DNA of 64,000 bases from Pyrus communis (taxonomy: Eukaryota > Streptophyta > Magnoliopsida > Rosales > Rosaceae): assembly GCF_963583255.1 (NCBI RefSeq), contig NC_084815.1:14555724-14619723 (forward strand). The letters run 5' to 3'. The position numbers and the translations under genes were made by a program. This document shows positions 48,161 through 57,621 of the stretch, in pieces; position 1 is the stretch's first letter, and every line of letters begins with the position of its first letter. Below the pieces are notes generated by a model, which was given only the letters and a program-made list of their open reading frames with translations, did not search any database and was not told the DNA's origin.

Positions 48161-49532
48161 ACGTCCTTCCATAAGATATTCGTCAAGGATAGTTCACTCC
48201 ATTCCTCCTTAGAACTACACCTGTGGTTTAGTTCCCCTCTCCGGAGATATGTAGGCAGTCCTATTCAGATTTAACCACCCCCAGTCAACCTCATTCTCCC
48301 CATGCCATAGATCATGGGCAAGTCCGATTGGATTTCGCCTCCATCCGCGGATGTGCGCAAATTTGATTCCAAATATCCCGTGCCAAACAAGTGAATATTT
48401 CTTTTGACAAGTAGCTGACATATTAGTTAAGAAAGTTTTATCAAATATTTGCAGTCTTCAAAAGGTATATTCTGACAAATTGTGGAATTGTGAATTTCAT
48501 TGATCTGAATATTGATACATAAGGCATTGATTTATACATAAGCTATAAGTTATTTCAAGTAAACAGAAGGTACAATCAAACTAATTATATTTACATCCTA
48601 CAGTTACTCTAACACAAGAGTTGACTAATCACCATATGCTAGAATTGCTCACAATCAGATGGACTATACGATTCTATAAATCATGGAGATTATTTGAGTT
48701 AATGACGGAAAATTCAAGAAAATCTGATTCATTAAAGAAGGAAAATCATTAAAAATTCATGATTTCATTGAGTGCAAGGCAATGAGACCTATAAAAAGGT
48801 GTTCTTGGGGCCTTGTATTATCGAAGTATATAAGTTTCATCCAGATATTAAGAATATGTTGAAGATGGAGTTTAAGGGCATCTCGATGCCGATGATGGTG
48901 ATCCTGTTAATCACCGGATTGCACTCGCTTACAACGATTGTCTCCGGAGCTGCCTCAACACTTGTCACGACGACCCCGAGAAATGTTTCGATCGATGTCA
49001 TGGGTTGAGTTCCGAGAAAGCTCCAAGAGATGTGGATCGATGTGGATCGGTTTCAGTGCAACTGCAAACTTGGCTGCTCACGTGAAAAGTGTTTCAGATA
49101 TAGCCATGGTTTCCTCTCTCCCTTTCTGAACACACTTCTTAATTAGTAGTTCTCTCTCTAATACATGTTCTTGTGATTTCTCGTTGCAGATAAAAAGAAA
49201 ATGGAGAGCTGCAGACATCACTGCTCACACACAAACTGCAACAACAGATATCCTTAGTCCTTCTCCTCTCTAATATATATATATTGTTGTACTATATGAA
49301 ATAAATATTCTGATGTACACTCGAGCAGAAAATTTGGGTTGAAAGTAAAAAAACTGAACCAAAACTAGTTAGTAACTGATTCTGTGGTAAATTGGACCTT
49401 CTGGTTCAATCGATATTGGGTTGGTCCATTGGTTCAAGGTAATTAATAAATGTTAGGACACCATATGACACTTTATTTTTATTTTTTATATAACTTTATA
49501 TCTACAGTAATTAAGAGGTGAAAAAATAAGTT
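48161..49532. other. DNA between the two Tat-type elements
   Basis: Older sequence between the two insertions. It holds the Cys-rich fragment (separate entry) and otherwise no recognisable gene. Confidence 0.5.
48876..49085 (+). pseudogene. Cys-rich peptide fragment
   Basis: An open frame of 69 codons without its own ATG, following directly after a stop. It has closely spaced cysteines in the pattern C-x3-C-x3-C-x6-C-x3-C (within 'DCLRSCLNTCHDDPEKC' and 'FDRCH') and ends at TGA 49083-49085. The spacing is regular enough to suggest a real but broken small Cys-rich protein exon ('ttttaag' before it could be a splice acceptor). I do not recognise the family. A 78-codon ORF in another frame (48772-49008) overlaps it and looks like a shadow. 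Confidence 0.35.
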
Positions 49533-49537
49533 GATAT

Positions 49538-50114
49538 TGTGGATGCAAATTTCTTTCTCCTTGTTTTTGGACAAAATTGCACCTACAAAACAAATAACAT
49601 CTTAGGTCAAGGCCAAGAGCCTCACGCGCCCATGATGAATGGGGAGGCTTTGGCTGAAGAACCTCTGATGCCAAAGTTAGAATTTTAAGGGAAAAGTGTT
49701 TGGAGAATTTAGAGAATTTAGCAAGAGAATTGAAATTGAGTTTTGGAGAGAATAAGAGGGCTTATATAAGGATATGGCCGACCACCTTGGGAGGAGATGA
49801 ACCGGCCACTTGGATGGTTTTGTGGGTTAGGTTCTTGATTTGCGGTTAACTAGTTAATTAAAGGAATAATTATTTAATTAATTAGCTAATTATTTTAATA
49901 AAAGAGGAAGGATTTGGGGGTTACCTTGTGGAGAAGATATGATGAGGATGGGTGAAATAGGTTGTAATTAAATACCTATTTGGGCACTTTTGACTTGATT
50001 GATGGATGATTGTCCACTGCTTGCGCGTAGGAGTTCCGATGTGCCTCGAGGGTAATTTTGTCCTTTTCTACCCAAAAATCCACGTGTCGCCTCTTGATTA
50101 TTTTTGGTTCCACA
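49538..50114 (-). repeat. 3' LTR of Tat copy 2 (577 bp)
   Basis: TGTGG...CCACA ends. It keeps about 45 bp ('ggctttggctgaagaacctc' and neighbours, around 49643-49690) that is missing from the partner LTR at 56244-56775. Confidence 0.92.
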
Positions 50115-50272
50115 AATGCCCCCACACCTAGGCTACTCGCATGAAAGGGTAGTAGGTGTAGAGATCTTCTTGCTTGAGGAAACATAAGATTATTTCCTAT
50201 TTTGATGTAGATTCCCTCTTTAATTGGAAATTAGATCCTTCTAGGAAAGGGAAATAAAAATCCCTCAAAGCC

Positions 50273-50452
50273 TATTTAAGTATACCTTAAGTGGATTATT
50301 AAATCAACTTTGAAGAGTGATTTGTTCTACCCTACAAGAGAGAAAGAGCTTAGAGGATATTTATTCTCCCTACTCTAGCAATCTTTTACATCTTGCCCGT
50401 GCAAAGGATCGTCTTTTGTTGCTTGCTTCGTCTTCTCCGCGCCGTACCGAGG
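50273..50452 (+). promoter_or_regulatory. candidate antisense promoter, leader and splice donor inside Tat copy 2
   Basis: On the + strand, opposite to the element, TATTTAAG (50273-50280) is followed by leader-like sequence and then 'accgag|gtaagaaaa', a strong plant splice donor at 50451/50452. The antisense ORF starts about 390 bp later. This arrangement suggests an antisense transcript with its own promoter; it is inference from sequence motifs. Confidence 0.4.
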
Positions 50453-50842
50453 TAAGAAAAATTTAATTTTTCCCTTCTTCTTCTTGGATAGTGCTGTCAC
50501 GGAGCAATTGTTGGGGTGGTGCAGCACGTCGGCTAGTATGGGCCGGGAGTCAGCTCGGCATAGGCCGATGAAGTGTTGTGGCAGGGACCATCGCTTGGGC
50601 TGTATGGCTTAGCTAGAGCTAATGACAACTTGTGTGGCTGGGGCTGCGAATTGAGGCGTTGGGGCGTAGTGCTAGGTGAGTCGCATGACTCATGTCTTTT
50701 AGGCTTTTGGACCTAACGTGGGCTAGGCCGGCGATTAAGAGAAATGAGGAGGTCGCAGGCATCATGGGCTGCTAGAATACTGGGCATGCAAGCCTCTTGC
50801 GTGTTAGTCTGAGAGAAAAGATGAAGGAAAAGCCAGTATGGG

Positions 50843-51649
50843 TTGAGCTGCCCTGCTGAGTACCGTGAATGGCATTGGCTACTTAGTTCTCTTCGCCAGG
50901 AGAAAGGTGGGCTACTCCCAAGAGATGAGGTAAAGAGGATCAAGGCAGATGCACTGGCTCATCTGATCGTTGTCGTGGAACCTACTATGAATGAAGGTGG
51001 AAATAAGAGATCTTCCCCACATGCTCAAGAAATGCTAATTGAGAAAAAACTAAAGACTTCCTCCGCTATTCGTGAGGGTCTGCCTGCTGCCGAGAGGCCT
51101 GTGATTGACATGATTTTTTCTAATGGGTAGAAAAATGAGGTTGCTAGATTTGAGCCTGTGGCGCCTGCCATGTTGAGAATGGCTAATGTGATTGTTGATA
51201 GGATTGCTCAGCGTAAGGGTCCTGTTATGCCCCCAGTGTCGAACTTTGTACCAAGATGTCATTTGGGAGCTAAGTTCGGTTCACCTTTGGAGAAGTTTGC
51301 TATTATGAAGAGCAATAAGGTGGACTCTGCTGCTAAAGTGGCGCTAAGGCCCACTCATTCTGCTGTTGAGATTGATTTGCCTGCTGGGAAGGATTAGACT
51401 GTTAACATGGGCACCTATGAGAAATCCACTAAGCCTGCTTCTAGGGAGGCTGCTAAGATCTGTGCACTTTTGAAACTAGATCTGCTTGAAGACATTGACG
51501 CTTGTTTCTTTATTTTTCTGGAAGGCTTGCTTGTCTTTACTTTTGAGGCTTCTATTGGTGAAGTAGTCGGAGAGATTGATGCCCAAGCTAGAGCAGTCGG
51601 GGGTGAAGCGCCAGATGGTGCCGTTGCTGAGAATTTCGCGGCTGCTTAA
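50843..51649 (+). pseudogene. antisense ORF of Tat copy 2 (aORF-like), two in-frame stops
   Basis: Three open pieces (50843-51130, 51158-51397, 51407-51649) lie in one frame and are separated only by TAG codons at 51128-51130 and 51395-51397. Together they cover about 268 codons on the strand opposite to the retrotransposon genes. The predicted product is Lys/Glu/Ala-rich ('REWHWLLSSLRQEK', 'LPRDEVKRIKADALAHLI', 'SREAAKICALLKLDLLEDI'). Tat-lineage elements of the Retand type are known to carry antisense extra ORFs near the 3' LTR, some with plant-mobile-domain-like sequence. I see the position and orientation of such an ORF, not proof of that domain. Confidence 0.55.
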
Positions 51650-52519
51650 GGTGCGGCGACTGAGTAGTCGTGGAGTGTCTAAGTTGCTGAAAAGTAATCT
51701 TCTAGGTAGTCTTTAGGATTTTCTTTATGTTCTTTGTTGCTTTTGCTTTGCTTGAACTCATTCGGTCTTTGCTAGTTACTTATCAATTTTGCTAGAAAAT
51801 TTAATATACTTGTTTTCTTCGTTTTTCTCTATCTTTGTTTCTTTTGTTCATGCCCTAACCTTTAGACTTTATAGACCAGTGGCAGGCTTGCTACTTTTCT
51901 ATAAGCAGACAGGCCATGTAGCCTACGCAGCCATAGGTGTTGGTGTAGAACTTTGCAAAGTTGTTAGCCATAGGATCGACAGCCAGACGCCTTACTTACA
52001 GAAGCAGACAAGCCCGAGTGACCACTAGGTTGTTAACCTTGGCTTTCTCCAATTCTGTAGGTTGCATAGCAAGTATCACAACACTTTAGGATTTGGTGTA
52101 GGTTGTTCCTCGCTTGGCAGAGGTGAAGCTTATCAACTATGTAGCATGTTGGCAGTGAATAAAGCTTTGTATATGCATGCTAGCTTGTTTAACCTTTCAC
52201 AAGAATATGCGGTTGTATATGTCTAGCATGGCTTTACTGTTCAAAGGGCAAGCCGTAGGCAGTCTTTTGGAAACCGTAAGCTACCTTAGTGTACTCGATA
52301 GCAACTTTAGGTTTCCAGGGTAGCCGTCCATAAAGCGCACTGCGTAATGTGCCCTCTCCGTCTCTAAGGCCCTGTTCCCCATAGATTAGGCCAAGAGACA
52401 CAAAATCCTTCAGTTAACTAAGCCTTGAAAAAGACCATTGTGGCTACTTCTAGGAATCCCGGCGCAAGTAATCGTGCACCTAGTTATACCAGGGCAGGCT
52501 GGCTCGTCCACGTCTCGAT

Positions 52520-52690
52520 ATTTGGAATGTAAGTTTATCCTCTCGCCTTGGAGAGCAGACCCATGTGGGTATTGGGGAATTAGTTTACCCTTTCGTATTG
52601 GAGAACAATTAGTTTATCCTCTCACACTAGAGAGCAGACCATATGGGTGTGAGGGAATTGGTTTACATTCTCGCACTAGAGAGTATGGTT
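52520..52690. repeat. tandem ~50-60-bp units in the 3' region of Tat copy 2
   Basis: 'gtttatcctctcgccttggagagcagacc', 'gtttaccctttcgtattggagaac', 'gtttatcctctcacactagagagcagacc' and 'gtttacattctcgcactagagag' recur in series. Each holds an inverted 'ctctc...gagag' pair and could fold as a small stem. Confidence 0.75.
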
Positions 52691-52999
52691 AGTCCTTCAG
52701 AAGGGGCGCAATTCCTGCGATGAGCCCCTAAGAAGGGCCACGATCTTCTTTTGAAGTACATGAGTGATAAGTTGTTATAAGCATGCAACTGAGCCAAGTT
52801 GTAGATTACTTCTGAATTCCTCATTGAAAAACGAGTGAAACGAACGAATAACTTAGTTGTAAGGGACTGCATAACAATTGGATAGTCATCAGCTTGCGAG
52901 GTGGTGCACGTCGAGCTGCTTGAATCTTCGAGTCTTGATATAGTGGAAGGTCACATATGGTACTTCCTCAGATTGTAGGCATTCCATTGCTTCTCGATC

Positions 53000-53572
53000 T
53001 CTATGTCGTTCATGGTAAAGAGGGTGTAATTACCCTTACCGCCTACTCTGCTGATCTTGTATGGAGCTTTCTCTACAGGCAGTGGTGATGACTTTTTATA
53101 GGACTAGATCTCTGGGTTGGAATTGTCGGATCTTGGCTCTTTTGTTGTAGCTGAAGAGGAGCTGTTGCTGGTAGGCTGCGATGTGGGTGTTGGTCTGCTC
53201 ATGTTTTTCCTCTGCCAGATCTAAGCTTATGGTCATCTACTTTCTGTCCTGCTCAATGCTTGGCAGTAGAGTCTTCATACTTGGCATAATGACATTAGGA
53301 GAAATGATTGATTTTTAACCAAATGCCAAAGAGAAAGGAACCTCACCGGTTGCTCGTCTTTTGGTGGTGCGATATGCTCATAAACATCTAGGAAAGTCAT
53401 CTAGCCATTTTCCTTTCTTGTTGGTGAGGGATTTCTTGAGGCAGTCGATGATCATCTTGTCGGATGTTTTGAAGCCTAGAGTGATCGCTTGCTCGGGTAT
53501 CGAACCGTCTGGGGTGAGAATGATCATGCCTGCTCCTGAACCTTTATAGTTGGATGCGTCGTTGACATGCAA
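53000..53572 (-). pseudogene. RNase H-integrase deletion fusion in Tat copy 2
   Basis: The frame starts with the archaeal-type RNase H beginning (MHVNDASNYKGSGAG...) and, at about 53458, jumps directly into the integrase C-terminal motif ('DCLKKSLTNKKGKWLDDFP'). The RNase H middle and most of integrase are gone. Integrase-tail pieces continue with stops to about 53000. Confidence 0.8.
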
Positions 53573-54197
53573 ATGCTAGAAGTCTCCATTGGGTGGAGTA
53601 GGCGTGGCTAGGGTGTGCTCGGCTACTTCTGGGGCATCGTTGAGTTGTTCTGTTGTGTTGTCTAGGCTAGGCTTGAAGGCACAGTAGGGAGCCATGGAGC
53701 TGTCGTTGGTTCGCCCTGTTACACGTAGCAGTAGATGCTCAATTGCCCGTATTGGGCCACTCTAGAGTTGAATTACGGAGCAAGGGTCGGCTGGGGCCGT
53801 GTGACACGTAGCAGGAGGTAGTGTTCAACTGCCGGTACATGTTGCTTCTACGTAGAATATTTTAGGGCGACGAGGACAAAACTTGCTTCCAAGTATGTCT
53901 TTCTAGTGTTTTTTTGCCCTTAGCGCGCATTTTAAACCGAGTTGTTGCATTCGTCAGAAAACTTTGCATCTGCCAATGTCTACACTTTTATCGTCGTGCA
54001 TTTGGATTGGGCGGAATAGTGCGTTATGAGGATAACTGCGTGCGTTTGAAGGTAAAACTTGAGTTTCCGGGTTGCAACAACAGTCGCCAAAGTTAACTTT
54101 TGAATTTTTGGCAGCATCGAAAAGAACTTTTAAACTGTGGAATACAAGTAGTCAGGCCCCCAACTTTTCTCGTATGATGGTAGAGCTTATTACTACT

Positions 54198-54692
54198 TTA
54201 GATAACGTCAAACATACGAACAAGTCTTTCGCTGCTTCCGTTTTGGATAGTAAGAATGTGATCCTTGAATGTGCATCGGCGAGCCTCGTCCCAAAGTGCA
54301 TGCTTCTTTGCCAGAGTGAAATAGTCTGCCAGAGTTAGATCTTCTTTCATGATCAATTTTCTGAACAACGGGTGATCTGCTAGAAGTCCTTTTTGGAAGG
54401 CTGCTTTAGCTCTCGAGTCATTGCATTTGACTATCCTTGCCTTCTTTGCTTTGAACCTCTTCACATAGTCACAAAGCAACTCCTTTGGGTTCTTCTTGAC
54501 GTTAAACAAGTGGTCGGACTTCTTCTTGATCGAGTGATATGATGTATATTCTTTGGTGAAAGCTAAAGAAAGTTCGTTGAAACTCCGAATGAATTGTGGT
54601 GGCAGGGTGTATAACCAATCTTGCGCCTTTCTTTGTAGAGTGGTGGCATATATCTTGCACATGAGATCATCTTTGTTTCGATAGAGGATCAT
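54198..54692 (-). pseudogene. gag fragment of Tat copy 2
   Basis: A 164-codon open stretch with 'CKIYATTLQRKAQDWLYTLPP', 'SFNELSLAFTKEY' and 'KNPKELLCDYVKRFKAKKA' motifs of the retrotransposon gag domain. It corresponds to 45891-46157 and adjoining DNA in copy 1. At its 3' side a deletion junction near 54270-54290 joins gag to RT/RNase H sequence. Confidence 0.85.
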
Positions 54693-55491
54693 TGCGTTTC
54701 GGTAATACTTCAGGTGTTTGCCTGGGTCTTCATCTCATTTGAAGGATGTGAAATGTGGCATGCTGAACTTGCGTGGAGGCTTTGCCTGCTCGATTTCATC
54801 CATGAAGGGTGACCTGCTTATGTGGGTCATAACCCGGTGTAGTGCCTCTTCAATGACCTATTTGCGTTGGAAATCGTGCAATCACTTAGTCAAGAGCCTC
54901 TCTACTTCTTCTTGAATTTGCCTTTGTTGGGGGTAGCGGAGCTTTCGGCTGCCCTTAGTCGTGACTTGCTTATCTAGGCTACTCTTCTATGTGTTTGGCT
55001 CATCTATGCCGCGGATACGGTGTATGTAGTGTGTTCCTAGCAGGTGAGCGAGTTCTTCGCAGGCTGCCGGTTGAACTTGAGCCAGATTGAGTAACTGCTT
55101 CTCTCCGTTTGTCGTGTTGTCTATGTGAGGTGGATGATGCTCATTGCGGGCCTAGAAGCGAATGAACACTTCGCCTAGAAGGTTACTCATGTTGATTATC
55201 GGAGTGTGACCCCAACTGTGAGTGTATGCTCGTCCGTGGGCTTAACTAAGAGTGCACGCAGCTCCGCACGCTAAAACGGGAGTATATGCTATCTCAGGAG
55301 CCTAATTAGGAGTGTACATTGCCCAAACACTTGGTTCATGGCTGGTCGAGTGGCTGCTGGCTAGGTTCTTCGTCTGCATTTGTCTTACTTCAGGACACCT
55401 CATTTGAGGCATGTTGCATCTCGATTCATTGCAAAAGCTGATTCACTAAGGTCATTTGTTGTGCGATGACGCTCGTCAATTCTATAACTTG

Positions 55492-56096
55492 TCAAGACAT
55501 GTGTTGTTCTCCATTTGGGTTGGAAAAGCTTGGAATGAATGCATCTCCTTGAGCAGTGGAAGTGTGGTAGACTCCGGGCACGAGATTCGAATTGGTGGAT
55601 GTCAAATCCGCATAAAAGTATGGTGAAAATGCCCCTGGCTCGATGGTAGGTCCGGATGGTTGAGATAATCTTAGGTGGACTTGGGCTGCTTGGGAAACCA
55701 CGGGAGTAAGCTGGGCCACGTGAGTAGGCTGGGCCACGGGAATGGGCTACTCAGCTTGTGGTGCATGCGGGTGCGAAGCTTAGACTCGGCTTGGATTTGG
55801 GCAGCACGGGCCGGTTTGCCTTAGGCTTGGAATTACACGGCTTGGGCCGTGGCCTTGGTGCCGTAGGCTTTGGATGACACGACAAGCTTGGATGACACGG
55901 CTTGGGCCGTTGTGGTGGTGCCATGTACCTCGCCGTGGGTGGCTACCTTGGTGGCCACTGCGATGGTTGCCATGGAGGAGCCTTGTGGTGGTGGTGCTGC
56001 TCCACTTATTGTCACGTTTAGCCTCGTGGATCGCCGTGGTCCCATCTCTTGAACATTGGAATTTTCGTTCATTGAAGTTTTCAAATTTCTTGCCAT
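55492..56096 (-). pseudogene. gag N-terminal part of Tat copy 2
   Basis: Begins at ATG 56096 (MARNLKTSMNENSN...) with a low-complexity Ala/Val/Thr stretch, then a Pro-rich segment (55737-55492, containing 'TIEPGAFSPYFYADLT') matched by 46989-46753 in copy 1. Stops separate the pieces. Confidence 0.75.
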
Positions 56097-56243
56097 TGTA
56101 CTTTTCTTTTACGTTTTACCAAAGAATTTTTGCAAATAAAAAATTCTAAAAATAAGAACGTATAAAATCTACAAAAATAGAAAATCTTGGATACGAGAGT
56201 CTTCTACGAGTGTGGGACTCAACTCCCAATGAAAGCACCAATT

Positions 56244-56775
56244 TGTGGATACAAATTTCTTCCTCCTTGATCATGGACAAAATTGCACCTACAAAACAAA
56301 TAACACCTTAGGTCAAAGTCAAAAGCCTCACGCGCCCACGATGAATTGAGGGAAAAGTGTTTGGAGAATTTATAGAATTTAGCAAGAGAATTGAAATTGA
56401 GTTTTGGAGAGAATAAGAGAGCTTATATAAGGATGTGGCCGGCCACCTTGGGAGGAGATGGACCGGCCACTTGGATGGTTTTGTGGGTTAGGTTCTTGAT
56501 TTGCGGTTAATTAGCTAATTAATGGAATAGTTATTTAATTAATTAGCTAATTATTATAATAAAAGAGGAAGGATTTGGGGGTTACCTTGTGGAGAAGATA
56601 CGATGAGGATGGATGAAATAGGTTGTAAATAAATACCTATTTGGGCACTTTTGACTTGATTGAGGGATGATTGTCCACTGCTCGCGCGTAGGAATTTCGA
56701 TGTGCCTCGAGGGTAATTTTGTCATTTTCTACCCAAAAATCCACGTGTCGCCTCTTAATTATTTTTGGCTCTACA
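56244..56775 (-). repeat. 5' LTR of Tat copy 2 (532 bp)
   Basis: TGTAGAGCC...ATCCACA ends on the minus strand. It matches the 3' LTR closely except for a deletion of about 45 bp after 'gatgaattgagg' (near 56350). A primer-binding candidate (TTGGTGCTTTCATTGGGAG) lies directly inside, at about 56224-56242. Confidence 0.92.
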
Positions 56776-56780
56776 GATAT

Positions 56781-57244
56781 CAAACTCATTATCCACAAAA
56801 GTTGAATTTTTTGTATTTTTTTGGTCAAGACTTTAGACTACATCTATGGTGGGAAAGGGTTTTTGAGTCTTTTGACTCATTTGAATTGGCCCAAGGCCTA
56901 TGAGTGGGATGTTGAAGTCTGCCAAGAGGAGAATTTAATTATGATTAATGCTTGTATTTCCTCATGTGCCCATAAGAAACTTAGTTGTCGCCTTCATTTA
57001 CGATTTACGCATCTTCACCATTCGAACATCACAACTGGAACTGTTTATTCTCTTTACCATTATGTAAAGATACAATGCTAAAAAAAATGACATTTTAGCC
57101 ATTCATATACATCAAACAAATTGACTGTTTATCATAAAAATGCTACTTATTACCTAAATCCGTAAAACGTTGACTGGTTTGACACGAATGCATCAAAGAA
57201 TATGACAATAATTCCCTCTTATTGGTGCAACCTCCGCCCCATAA
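56781..57244. other. unassigned DNA between Tat copy 2 and the RIP fragment
   Basis: The 86-codon ORF at 56821-57081 does not resemble a family I recognise. No other signal. Confidence 0.4.
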
Positions 57245-57508
57245 TCAAGGTTCATACTTGCCCTGCGAGAACGACTTGGATGACCAACATTACGGCATTT
57301 ACCGGTTCTACCTCGAGGAGGAGATGTGCCGGACAGGGATCGCTTCATTTATGTCCCAATTGATGTGGTGAGCTTTTATGTGGTGGGTTATGCTTATATG
57401 GAAAGTAATGAATCCTACATTCTTCAAGGTAATGCCGAAAATGGGGCTCCGACGAGCATTTTATTCCCGTGCAGCACTAGGGAGTGCGCAGACCCAGCTG
57501 CCCTTTGA
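57245..57508 (+). pseudogene. ribosome-inactivating protein (rRNA N-glycosylase) fragment, broken
   Basis: One frame resembles the N-terminal half of the plant RIP domain: an 'F-I-x-A-L-R-x-R-L' block at 57251, a 'LPVLP' block, 'DRDRF' and a 'YVVGY' block. In the family the last of these contributes an adenine-stacking tyrosine. A stop (TGA) interrupts after the first block and another lies just upstream. The middle is shortened and the later part carrying the catalytic Glu/Arg pair is absent. It is a non-functional relic; RIP genes are known in Rosaceae. Similarity was judged by eye and could be tested with a profile search. Confidence 0.5.
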
Positions 57509-57621
57509 GGTTTTATAAACAAAAAGGGTCAAAGTGTTAATTTTTTTTTTTTTTTTAATACAAACATAATTAGTTTTCAATTTTATCATAAATAGGGTTG
57601 ACACCAAACACATATTAATAC

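Larger units (their letters stand above)
49538..56775 (-). mobile_element. Ty3/gypsy Tat-type retrotransposon with both LTRs, internally deleted (copy 2), TSD GATAT
   Basis: Minus-strand element of 7238 bp: 5' LTR 56775-56244, gag from ATG 56096, a fragment of the RT/RNase H junction (about 54270-54080), RNase H fused to the end of integrase (53572-53378 and beyond), a long 3' region with an antisense ORF, a purine tract (GGTGTGGGGGCA on the minus strand) and 3' LTR 50114-49538. Identical repeats GATAT at 49533-49537 and 56776-56780 bound it. Most of RT and integrase were lost by deletions, so it is non-autonomous. Confidence 0.92.
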
